From contig JARXAV010000135.1 of NCBI GenBank assembly GCA_029865665.1, forward strand, positions 1-14,034: DNA of 14,034 bases, read 5' to 3'. How positions within the stretch are numbered: the stretch's first letter is position 1; every line of letters starts with the position of its first letter. Below, piece after piece: positions 1 through 6,245 of the stretch. The notes below the pieces were generated by a model, which saw only the letters and a list, made by a program, of their open reading frames with translations, searched no databases and was not told the origin of the DNA. Made by a program: the position numbers and the translations under genes. The DNA comes from Flectobacillus sp. (GTDB taxonomy: Bacteria > Bacteroidota > Bacteroidia > Cytophagales > Spirosomataceae).

Positions 1-33
1 GAAATTCCCCACGTAATACAAAACAATAAATAG

Positions 34-54
34 TTACTAAACAGTGTTCACTAA
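34..54. promoter_or_regulatory. Putative TetR-family operator, left copy
   Basis: This is a 21-bp imperfect palindrome with core AACA-g-TGTT and outer arms TTA/TAA; 16 of its 20 non-central positions are symmetric. It matches the palindrome at 1317-1337 at 19 of 21 positions. It lies beyond the tetR terminator, so it probably controls a leftward gene whose start is outside the window. No clear TAnnTTTG box is visible beside it. The palindrome is seen directly; binding by the adjacent regulator is inferred from position and from the way this family works. Confidence 0.65.
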
Positions 55-63
55 TAGGGCAAA

Positions 64-94
64 TAAAAAAGTATCCATAGCGATACCTTTTTAT
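64..94 (-). terminator. Intrinsic terminator of the tetR unit
   Basis: A hairpin with stem GTATC/GATAC (71-75 and 82-86) and a six-base loop is flanked, after one A-C mismatch, by an A-run on one side and a T-run on the other. On the minus strand the hairpin is followed by T6. It starts about 9 bases past the tetR stop codon. The flanking tracts pair with each other, so it could also stop rightward transcription. Confidence 0.7.
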
Positions 95-102
95 AATTTA
101 CC

Positions 103-732
103 CTATTTATTTAACTTTAATGAATTCAACATTACTTTAAAAGAAGCGTCAATCATTTGATGAATAGCTAAACCCTTCGATTCAAACATAAAGAAACGAC
201 CTTTTATATACAGCGAAGCCATGCCATGAATATAAGACCAAACCGTCATGGCTAATACATGCACTTCCGTATCTGGAATTAATCCTTGCTTAATGCAAAG
301 CACTAAATTCTGTACAAGGCCTTCAAAAACCTCCATTCCACAATCCCACTCATCATCTTCCTTACATTTTTTGATGGCTTCCATAGGTGCATCCTGAATA
401 AACATCAAACCATACATTTCAGGATTATCAATAGCAAACTGTAGATAAATTTTAGCTCGTTGTGTCAATTGCTCAAAGCCATCTTGTATGCTTGTTAGGT
501 CTTTTTTGAGTGCTGCTAATTGTAAAAAACCTAATTCGTGAATAGCATGTAACAATTCGTCTTTGTCCTTAAAATGTAAATAAATCGTTGCAGGACTGTA
601 CTCGATTCGTTCGGCAATGGCTCTGATAGATGCTTTTTCGAATCCTTGCTCAATAAAAATATCCTTTGCAGCATCAATTATTCGTTGACGTAACTCCTGT
701 TTATCTCGTTCTTTTCTTTCTGATATTCCCAT
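103..732 (-). CDS. TetR/AcrR-family transcriptional regulator (WHG-type C-terminal domain)
   Basis: The 209-residue protein has a TetR-type helix-turn-helix at about residues 14-62: an RQRIIDAAKDIF helix, then ASIRAIAERIEYSPATIYLHFKDKDELL-like recognition and HF.dKdeL signatures. The C-terminal half carries VWSYIHGMASL near residues 164-174, typical of the WHG ligand-binding domain. Length is normal for the family. It lies 122 bp downstream of the DUF2147 gene on the same strand, so the two may be co-transcribed. It also has its own non-coding leader with a partial promoter match (TTAGTTTG). Two near-identical palindromes bracket the pair, which suggests autorepression and control of the DUF2147 gene and of a gene to the left. 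The ATG start at 732 gives the usual short, charged N-terminal tail. The ligand cannot be predicted. Confidence 0.93.
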   Translation of the reverse strand: MGISERKERDKQELRQRIIDAAKDIFIEQGFEKASIRAIAERIEYSPATIYLHFKDKDELLHAIHELGFLQLAALKKDLTSIQDGFEQLTQRAKIYLQFAIDNPEMYGLMFIQDAPMEAIKKCKEDDEWDCGMEVFEGLVQNLVLCIKQGLIPDTEVHVLAMTVWSYIHGMASLYIKGRFFMFESKGLAIHQMIDASFKVMLNSLKLNK

Positions 733-854
733 AAAATCTAATGCCCCTACTAACTAAGTAATCGTGCAAACTAATTGAGCGTTGTTTTATTATAAAGAAC
801 TAATAACTAGCTCATTAAATCCAAAATTTAAAATTCATAATTCAGCATTATCAC

Positions 855-1277
855 TTATTTAACTCTCGTCCAAACGGTAGTTCGACCTAGCAAAGATATA
901 CCCACAAAGCCTCTTAATTCGAGTTGATTAGTAGCACTTAACTTCATCGTACAAGAATAGGTCTTCCCATTATTTGGGTCATAGACAGTTCCATTCTCCC
1001 ACTTCTGACCCGTAAATTCAAAATTCTTGAGAATAACCGATCCTACAATCGTTTGATTTCGCAAACGTTCATCTGGATTTTTTCCATCTTTTCTGGTAGC
1101 ATCTTTTCCCCAACTAATTTTTCCAAAAAACTTATCTCCTTGTTTGAAAATCAAAACCTTACCATCTTTATTTTCAGACAGCCATTCTCCTAAAACAGCA
1201 TCCTTAGCAGGTGCTTGTGCATACGACTTTAATACTAAGCCAACAAGTAAAATAATTAAAGAACCTATCTTTTTCAT
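855..1277 (-). CDS. Secreted DUF2147-family protein
   Basis: The 140-residue protein starts with a Sec signal peptide: MKK, a hydrophobic stretch at about 5-17, then SYA before QAPA, with likely cleavage after Ala20. The mature part fits DUF2147, a family of small lipocalin-like periplasmic proteins of unknown role. Visible family landmarks are GEWLSENKDGKV, FGKISW, the NPDERLRNQTIVGSVIL block, the W.nGTVYDPNNGKTYSC block, and an ending LRGFVGISLLGRTTVWTRV. It is the first gene of a leftward unit with the TetR regulator and has a palindromic operator overlapping its promoter, so it is probably induced when the regulator is released. That is inference. The family has no established biochemical activity, so none is assigned. 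Confidence 0.88.
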   Translation of the reverse strand: MKKIGSLIILLVGLVLKSYAQAPAKDAVLGEWLSENKDGKVLIFKQGDKFFGKISWGKDATRKDGKNPDERLRNQTIVGSVILKNFEFTGQKWENGTVYDPNNGKTYSCTMKLSATNQLELRGFVGISLLGRTTVWTRVK

Positions 1278-1311
1278 ACAAATTAGTTTTAACGTATCTA
1301 TATTTACATCA

Positions 1312-1319
1312 CAAACTTA
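1312..1319 (-). promoter_or_regulatory. Bacteroidota-type -7 promoter box of the DUF2147 gene
   Basis: On the minus strand this reads TAAGTTTG, an exact match to the TAnnTTTG consensus, 34 bases upstream of the start codon. No good TTG -33 element is seen at the usual distance, which is compatible with a weak or regulated promoter. The operator at 1317-1337 overlaps its upstream end. Confidence 0.55.
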
Positions 1320-1337
1320 ATAAACAGTGTTCAGTAA
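1317..1337. promoter_or_regulatory. Putative TetR-family operator, right copy
   Basis: This 21-bp imperfect palindrome has the same AACA-g-TGTT core and TTA/TAA ends as the copy at 34-54 and differs from it at only two positions. Sixteen of 20 positions are symmetric. It overlaps the DUF2147 -7 box and fills the space toward -33, where a bound repressor would block RNA polymerase. Binding by the TetR protein encoded at 103-732 is inferred. Confidence 0.7.
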
Positions 1338-1464
1338 ATAAAATTTACGGATTGAAAAAATATTAAATCTACGAAAAATTATTTTTTTACAATAGCTAAT
1401 ACACTAATAAACAACAGTTTATACAAAAACAATTATTATAATAAGACAATCTATTTAATTCGTA

Positions 1465-1496
1465 TTTGTGCCTTAACCAAGATATTTTTATTTTTG
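1465..1496 (+). promoter_or_regulatory. Bacteroidota-type promoter of the comA-like gene
   Basis: TTTG at 1465-1468 is followed after 20 bases by TATTTTTG at 1489-1496. This matches the TTTG / TAnnTTTG consensus with normal spacing. It predicts a start near 1503 and a leader of about 150 bases before the comA-like start codon. Confidence 0.6.
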
Positions 1497-1654
1497 CGAT
1501 GTTTCATAGTAAATACGCTTCATCAATAGGTAAATTAATTTTCATAAAATGGATGAAGATGCCACCAGACAAGGTAACTTTTTGATTAACAGTTAATAAA
1601 TTCAAAAAGAGCGTCTTCTTAAACACATAAACATCAATCCCAGACTTAATCAAT

Positions 1655-2416
1655 ATGAATTACCCACTTAACCAGATTCCCGAAAGAACAGAAAAACCTC
1701 GTCAAAAAGGTTTAACAATGGTAATGGACAAAGGTCTTAGCCTAAGACAAGTTGAAGATTTCTTAGAACTTGGTGCGGGTTATACGGACATTGTGAAATT
1801 AGGATGGGCTACCTCTTTTGTAACCCCAAACTTGAAAGAGAAATTAGCACTTTATCGTTCTTATAACATTCCTGTTTATTTTGGTGGAACATTATTTGAA
1901 GCCTTTATCGTTCGTGGTCAGTTTGATGAATATCGTAAGGTATTAGACCAATACGGCATGGAATATGCAGAAGTATCTGACGGTTCATTAGAAATGCACC
2001 AAGACGATAAGTGTGAATATATCAGAACATTAGCTCAACAAGTAACTGTACTTTCGGAAGTTGGTTCAAAAGACGAAGCAAAAATCATTCCTCCATACAA
2101 ATGGATTAAATTGATGAAAATGGAATTAGAAGCTGGTGCTTGGAAAGTAATCGGAGAAGCTCGTGAGGGTGGAAACGTTGGCTTATTCCGTTCATCGGGT
2201 GAAGTTCGTCAAGGATTAGTGGAAGAAATTTTAACCGAAATTCCAGAAGAAAAAATTCTTTGGGAAGCACCACAAAAATCACAACAAGTATGGTTTGTGA
2301 AATTAGTAGGTGCAAACGTGAATGTCGGCAACATTGCTCCACACGATGTGATTTCATTAGAAACCATTCGTCTTGGTTTGAGAAGCGATACTTTCCACGA
2401 TTTTTTAGATAAATAA
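1655..2416 (+). CDS. comA: Phosphosulfolactate synthase (ComA family)
   Basis: This 253-residue TIM-barrel enzyme has a length usual for the family. Known ComA enzymes add sulfite to phosphoenolpyruvate to give (R)-2-phospho-3-sulfolactate, the first step of one coenzyme M route and of sulfolactate synthesis. Motifs in order: GLTMVMDKGL (19-28), DIVKLGWATS (45-54), VYFGGTLFE (74-82), VSDGS (107-111), LSEVG (133-137), EAREGG (168-173), WEAPQKSQQV (203-212), and NVGNIAPHDVISLETIRLGL followed by RSDTF. These match archaeal ComA well. No comB, comC or sulfopyruvate decarboxylase gene is adjacent. Coenzyme M is not expected in this group; feeding of cysteate for sulfonolipid (capnine-type) synthesis, or sulfolactate formation, is an inference. 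It is a single-gene unit with its own promoter and terminator. Confidence 0.9.
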   Translation: MNYPLNQIPERTEKPRQKGLTMVMDKGLSLRQVEDFLELGAGYTDIVKLGWATSFVTPNLKEKLALYRSYNIPVYFGGTLFEAFIVRGQFDEYRKVLDQYGMEYAEVSDGSLEMHQDDKCEYIRTLAQQVTVLSEVGSKDEAKIIPPYKWIKLMKMELEAGAWKVIGEAREGGNVGLFRSSGEVRQGLVEEILTEIPEEKILWEAPQKSQQVWFVKLVGANVNVGNIAPHDVISLETIRLGLRSDTFHDFLDK

Positions 2417-2459
2417 TCTAAAGAACTACGATTTAACAAATTATCGTGCAAAATTTGAG

Positions 2460-2505
2460 GCGTTTAATCCATTGTCAAGTTTCCTCAATGGGTTAAACGC
2501 TTTTT
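2460..2505 (+). terminator. Strong intrinsic terminator after comA
   Basis: Fifteen-base arms at 2460-2474 (GCGTTTAATCCATTG) and 2486-2500 (CAATGGGTTAAACGC) pair completely if one G-U wobble is allowed. The loop is 11 bases and the stem is followed by TTTTT. It lies 43 bases past the comA stop and ends before the supported dedA start. Confidence 0.92.
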
Positions 2506-2555
2506 ATCGTCAAGACATAGTTTATCTTTTATTTCTAAACATTCAAACAATCCCC

Positions 2556-3194
2556 ATGGAAATCGTTCATTTCTTCCTTCAATTACTGAAAGACCCTTTG
2601 ACAGCCCTTAGTACATTCATTGACCAAAATGGTACTTTAACGTATGGCTTATTATTCCTGATTATTTTTGTTGAAACAGGTTTAGTTGCCATGCCTTTAT
2701 TACCAGGCGATTCACTTCTTTTTGCGGTAGGCGTTTTAGCAGCAGCAACAGGTAAAATTGATGTAGCCTTTGTGATTCCGTTATTGATTGGTGCAGCCCT
2801 TTTAGGTGACAATGTCAATTACTTTATCGGAAAATACTTTAGTGAGTTCATCAAATCAAAAGATAAAATCCTCTTCTTAAAGCGTGAACACATCACCAAA
2901 ACAGAAGAGTTTTATGAGAAAAATGGCGGTCAAACCGTAATTATGGCTCGCTTTATCCCTATCGTTCGTACGGTTGCCCCTTTCGTAGCCGGAGCAGGCA
3001 GTATGAAATATGGTAAATACATCACTTTCTGTATCATTGGCGCAATCCTTTGGGTAACAGGGATTACCTTGTTGGGTTATTTCTTAGGCAATAATGAATG
3101 GGTAAAACACAATTTCGAAAAAGTCGTGTTAGGCATTGTTGGCGTATCGGTTTTACCAATGATTATTGGTTTTGTGAAATCAAAATTAAAATAA
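2556..3194 (+). CDS. DedA-family membrane protein
   Basis: The 212-residue integral membrane protein belongs to the DedA/SNARE-associated (VTT) family. Members act in lipid transport such as undecaprenyl-phosphate recycling and in membrane homeostasis; the substrate of this one is unknown. Landmarks are E40 and the PLLPGDSLLFAVGVLAA segment (48-64), GDNVNYFIGKYF (84-95), and ARFIPIVRTVAPFVAGAGSM (131-150) carrying the family's arginines, then hydrophobic segments near 157-178 and 189-207. The reading frame extends upstream to a TTG at 2472, but that codon lies inside the comA terminator hairpin and would add a non-family tail. The ATG at 2556 gives normal DedA length. A weak -7-like TATCTTTT sits at 2523-2530, so it may have its own promoter. 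Confidence 0.9.
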   Translation: MEIVHFFLQLLKDPLTALSTFIDQNGTLTYGLLFLIIFVETGLVAMPLLPGDSLLFAVGVLAAATGKIDVAFVIPLLIGAALLGDNVNYFIGKYFSEFIKSKDKILFLKREHITKTEEFYEKNGGQTVIMARFIPIVRTVAPFVAGAGSMKYGKYITFCIIGAILWVTGITLLGYFLGNNEWVKHNFEKVVLGIVGVSVLPMIIGFVKSKLK

Positions 3195-3334
3195 GTACCC
3201 TGACATACTTTACCACATAGATACACAGAAAACATAGTTGTGTGAAGAGTTAGCAATCAACTACTTATGTTGGCGATGTTTATATGATTCTTAGAATAAA
3301 TGTGTCTGATTACTTAGATTAACATCTTAAAAAA

Positions 3335-3445
3335 TAATGGAGATGTGTAAAAAGTCAAAAGTTTATAAGTGACCTTCGCTCAGATTAACTATTTGGTGCA
3401 AAAACTTTAAACTTTAAACTCTATACTTTTCACACACCTCCATTA
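3335..3445. repeat. Palindromic repeat element upstream of aroE (copy A)
   Basis: Arms at 3335-3355 and 3425-3445 are inverted copies of 21 bp with two differences, both allowing G-U pairs. The arms contain TAATGGAG and GTGTAAAAAGT. Inner parts are rich in AAGTTTA-like units and continue the pairing imperfectly. The element ends 14 bp before the aroE start codon. Positions 3342-3370 match the reverse complement of 4401-4429 at 27 of 29 bases, which makes it one of two related elements. The repeat is seen directly; whether it is a MITE-like unit, a REP-like unit or a regulatory hairpin is open. Confidence 0.75.
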
Positions 3446-3459
3446 AAATTTTATATAGC

Positions 3460-4218
3460 ATGAAAACATTTGGTCTTATTGGTTTCCCATTGGGACATTC
3501 GTTCTCAAAAGGATATTTTACAGACAAATTTGAAGCATTAGGACTTTCTGAAACACATAGTTACGAAAAGTTTGAATTAGAGCATATTGAGTTTTATCCT
3601 GCCCTCTTGCAATCTCAACGTCCCTTTATCAAAGGCTTTAACGTAACCATTCCGCACAAACAAAACATCATTCCTTTTTTGGATGCTGTGGATGAGGCGG
3701 CCTTGAAAATTGGGGCGGTTAATACCGTGAAAATCATGGCAGATGGTTCGACAAAAGGCTACAATACCGATTATTGGGGTTTTCGTTGGACTTTAGAAAA
3801 ATGGGATGCTTTTCAGGAAATCGCTCCAAAGAAAGCCTTAGTATTAGGAAAAGGCGGTGCTGCAAAAGCTATTATTACGGCACTTGAAGACTTGGGATTA
3901 ACGGTACAATTGGTTTCTCGTAAAAAAGAAGACGACACCATTACTTACGAAGAACTTACTCCAGAAGTAATGACTGACCATTTATTTATCGTAAATACTA
4001 CTCCCCTAGGTATGCACCCCAACGTGGATGCTTGCCCTGCGATTCCTTACGAATTATTGAGTGATAAACATCTATTGTATGACATTGTCTATAATCCACT
4101 CGAAACGCTTTTCTTGAAAAAAGGATTAGAACACGGAGCAAAAGCAGTTCATTTTGGGTTGGAAATGCTACACGGACAAGCAGAAAAAGCTTGGGAAATT
4201 TGGCAAACAAACGAATAA
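3460..4218 (+). CDS. aroE: Shikimate dehydrogenase (NADP+)
   Basis: This 252-residue enzyme of the shikimate pathway reduces 3-dehydroshikimate to shikimate with NADPH in the cytoplasm. The substrate-binding domain shows GFPLGHSFSKGYF (8-20) with the S14/S16 pair, NVTIPHKQ (61-68) with catalytic Lys67, GAVNT (85-89), and NTDYWGF (102-108) with Asp104. The Rossmann part has GKGGAAKAI (130-138), NTTPLGM (179-185) and YDIVYNP (207-213). The end GLEMLHGQAEKAWEIW (233-248) is typical, with Gln240. Length is slightly below that of the E. coli enzyme, as is normal in Bacteroidota. It stands alone between two palindromic elements, and no promoter box is convincing in its short leader. Confidence 0.95.
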   Translation: MKTFGLIGFPLGHSFSKGYFTDKFEALGLSETHSYEKFELEHIEFYPALLQSQRPFIKGFNVTIPHKQNIIPFLDAVDEAALKIGAVNTVKIMADGSTKGYNTDYWGFRWTLEKWDAFQEIAPKKALVLGKGGAAKAIITALEDLGLTVQLVSRKKEDDTITYEELTPEVMTDHLFIVNTTPLGMHPNVDACPAIPYELLSDKHLLYDIVYNPLETLFLKKGLEHGAKAVHFGLEMLHGQAEKAWEIWQTNE

Positions 4219-4224
4219 CCTAAT

Positions 4225-4429
4225 CTGTGTAAAAAGTGTAAAGGTTAAAGTTTAAAGCATTCTAAGTAGTCGTCAGTTTAAAGTTTAATGTTCAACGATT
4301 TCGACAAACTACTATTCTTCTGATAGCTTATGCTATATCCTGAGGCAACTAACTATTATTTTGAGCTATTTTATTTCGCTAAATAGTATTGCTCCTTTAA
4401 ACTCATAAACTTTTGACTTTTTACACAGC
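4225..4429. repeat. Palindromic repeat element downstream of aroE (copy B)
   Basis: The outer arms CTGTGTAAAAAGT (4225-4237) and ACTTTTTACACAG (4416-4428) are perfect inverted repeats. Inside them lie AAAGTTTAAAG-type units on the left (4246-4257) and their complement on the right. The about 130-base centre has its own small hairpins, for example GATAGC-ttat-GCTATATC near 4322. Its right end is nearly identical, in inverted orientation, to the left end of copy A. It fills most of the 295-bp gap between convergent aroE and the Nudix gene, so it may also act as a two-way terminator (TTTTTG follows at 4430). Confidence 0.75.
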
Positions 4430-4513
4430 TTTTTGTATTAAAACTAAACGATTAACAATCCATTAACAACGACCTATTCATTCGCATTATATCTTAGTAG
4501 TATCAAGTTACTA

Positions 4514-4954
4514 TTAATGCCAACGTTGCGGAATTTGTCCTACGTAACAACTTGTATCCTGAATCGCTTTAAACTGCTTTTGTAACATAGTTCCCACATT
4601 AGGATACATTTCTAGGTCAGCAAGTTCGTCGATATTTTTCCAAAGTACCTCTAAGGAAGATGTTTCAGCAGGATTCAATACGGGTATTCCACTAGAAATT
4701 TTTGCAAGAAAAACACAATGCAATACATCCGTTTTCTGCTGAGGTAGAATGACTTCACCCGTAAGTAACAGTTGTTGGACGGCAATCTCGATGCCAAGCT
4801 CTTCTTGTAGTTCTCGCTGCAAGGTTTGCACTAACGTTTCTCCAGGGTCAGTATTTCCCCCTGGCAAATTAAATACATCTGCATCACCGTAACGATACCG
4901 CATTAATAACACATTGTTCCCCTCTACAATGGCAACACTTGGACGAACTTTCAT
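4514..4954 (-). CDS. Nudix hydrolase
   Basis: The 146-residue protein carries a complete Nudix box (Gx5Ex7REUxEExGU) at residues 33-55: Gly33, Glu39, the R47-E48-L49 triad, Glu51, Glu52 and Gly54. The box binds Mg2+ and supports cleavage of a nucleoside diphosphate linked to another group. The N-terminal RPSVAIVEGNNVLLMRYRYG strand pattern and the following FNLPGG are normal for small Nudix enzymes of the MutT/ADP-ribose type. The substrate cannot be told from sequence. The gene is convergent with aroE and divergent from the nif3-like gene, so it forms its own unit. Confidence 0.92.
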   Translation of the reverse strand: MKVRPSVAIVEGNNVLLMRYRYGDADVFNLPGGNTDPGETLVQTLQRELQEELGIEIAVQQLLLTGEVILPQQKTDVLHCVFLAKISSGIPVLNPAETSSLEVLWKNIDELADLEMYPNVGTMLQKQFKAIQDTSCYVGQIPQRWH

Positions 4955-5067
4955 AAAAAACCTTTGATTAATTGATATTCTAACAAATAAAACTAATTTT
5001 TAAACAAAATAGCGAAAATAGCATTCACTGCGTATCTTTCCTCAGATTTTTATTAAATCCTTGCAAC

Positions 5068-6165
5068 ATGACCACCATTAAAGATATTACCAATTGTTTA
5101 GAAATATTAGCACCTCTCGCATACCAAGAAAGTTACGATAATGCAGGGCTAATCGTTGGCGAAGCACAAACCCTAGTTACAGGCATTCTTGTGTCCCTAG
5201 ACTGTACCGAAGAAATTGTAGATGAAGCCATTCAGAAAGGGGCTAATCTAATCGTTGCTCATCATCCAATTGTTTTCAAAGGCTTAAAAAAATTTAACGG
5301 TAAAAACTACGTTGAACGAGCCGTAATCAAAGCCATCAAAAACGACATTGCTATTTATGCTACCCATACCAATCTCGACCATGTGAAGGGTGGTGTAAAT
5401 TATACCATTGCCGAACGCCTAGGTTTAGTTAACGTTCAAATTTTAGCACCTAAGAAAAATATCCTTAAAAAATTAGTCACCTTCGTACCCGTCGAAAATA
5501 CCGATTCGCTACTTGATGCCTTACATCGTGCAGGAGCAGGTCAAATAGGTACTTATAGCGACTGTAGCTTCAGCGTTACGGGAGTAGGTCGATTTACCCC
5601 ATCTACGCTTTCGACCCCCTATATTGGTTCACCCCAAAAAGCAGAAGAGGTTATCGAAAACAGACTTGAGGTTATTTTTCCGAGCCATTTGGAAAATGCA
5701 CTTATCAATAGTCTTAAATACCATCATCCCTACGAAGAAGTAGCTCATTATGTGAGTGACATCAGTAATGATAACCAAGAAGTAGGTGCAGGAGCTATCG
5801 GAAAATTACAAGAACCTGAGGATGAATACGCTTTTTTAATCCATTTAAAAGAAGCAATGAACCTCCGAATCATACGCCATACCCCACTTTTGAATAAGCC
5901 AATTCAAAAAGTAGCTGTTTGTGGAGGAGCTGGTGGTTTTCTATTGAGAGATGCCATTAACCAAGGAGCGGACGTATTTATTACCTCAGATTATAAGTAT
6001 CATGAGTTTTTTGATGCCGAAGGAAAGATAATTATTTGCGATATAGGTCATTATGAGTCAGAAGTTTACACAAAGGATTTAATAATTAGTTATTTATCTG
6101 AAAAATTTTGTAAATTTGCGATTCTCAAAAGTGAAGTAAACACCAACCCTGTTTCTTACTTTTAA
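5068..6165 (+). CDS. Nif3-like dinuclear metal-center protein (YqfO/GTP cyclohydrolase 1 type 2 family)
   Basis: This 365-residue protein is of the long YqfO type, in which the Nif3 fold is split by an inserted CutA/PII-like domain (about residues 130-245). The N-terminal half shows QESYDNAGLIVG (20-31), LDCTEEIVDEAI (44-55), ANLIVAHHPIVF (59-70) with metal-ligand histidines 65-66, and ATHTNLDHVKGGVNY (98-112) with Asp104. The C-terminal half has VAVCGGAGG (282-290), ITSDYKYHEFFDA (305-317) and DIGHYESE (325-332) supplying His328 and Glu332. The family is annotated as GTP cyclohydrolase 1 type 2 on limited evidence; its true role is uncertain. It is followed 80 bp later by the zinc-ribbon gene, a pairing I recall as common in Bacteroidota, and probably shares its transcript. 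Confidence 0.93.
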   Translation: MTTIKDITNCLEILAPLAYQESYDNAGLIVGEAQTLVTGILVSLDCTEEIVDEAIQKGANLIVAHHPIVFKGLKKFNGKNYVERAVIKAIKNDIAIYATHTNLDHVKGGVNYTIAERLGLVNVQILAPKKNILKKLVTFVPVENTDSLLDALHRAGAGQIGTYSDCSFSVTGVGRFTPSTLSTPYIGSPQKAEEVIENRLEVIFPSHLENALINSLKYHHPYEEVAHYVSDISNDNQEVGAGAIGKLQEPEDEYAFLIHLKEAMNLRIIRHTPLLNKPIQKVAVCGGAGGFLLRDAINQGADVFITSDYKYHEFFDAEGKIIICDIGHYESEVYTKDLIISYLSEKFCKFAILKSEVNTNPVSYF

Positions 6166-6191
6166 CGAAGCAGAAACAAGTGAACGAAATA

Positions 6192-6217
6192 GCATTAAGG
6201 CACAAGGCATTAAGGCA
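6192..6217 (+). repeat. Short tandem direct repeat between nif3-like and zinc-ribbon genes
   Basis: GCATTAAGGCA occurs at 6192-6202 and again at 6207-6217, a 15-base period, followed by the partial echo CGCTTAAAG. It fills a good part of the 80-bp gap. No function is evident. Confidence 0.5.
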
Positions 6218-6245
6218 TAACGCTTAAAGATTAACGTAAACGAAA

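Larger units (their letters stand above)
1278..1654. other. Divergent regulatory intergenic region
   Basis: This 377-bp very AT-rich region lies between the leftward DUF2147 gene and the rightward comA-like gene. It holds the leftward -7 box, the TetR operator, a possible degenerate operator-like inverted repeat at 1407-1422 (arms ATAAAC/GTTTAT), and the rightward comA promoter. The rest, including an approximately 150-base comA leader, shows no coding frame and no recognisable riboswitch. Confidence 0.6.

Noticed and set aside
780..855. AAAATTTAAAATTCATAATTC-like stretch as a repeat family
   Set aside because: Similar phrases are common in AT-rich intergenic DNA of this phylum and only one copy is in the window.
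2106..2451. Two open frames on the minus strand inside and past comA
   Set aside because: They lie antiparallel to a well-supported ComA gene, have low-complexity unlikely protein sequences and match no family.
2472..2555. N-terminal extension of dedA from a TTG
   Set aside because: The TTG lies within the comA terminator hairpin and the extra residues do not fit the DedA family.
4225..4429. CRISPR-like array because of repeated AAGTTTAAAG units
   Set aside because: The units are unevenly spaced and form one inverted-repeat element; there are no regular repeats with spacers of similar length and no cas genes.
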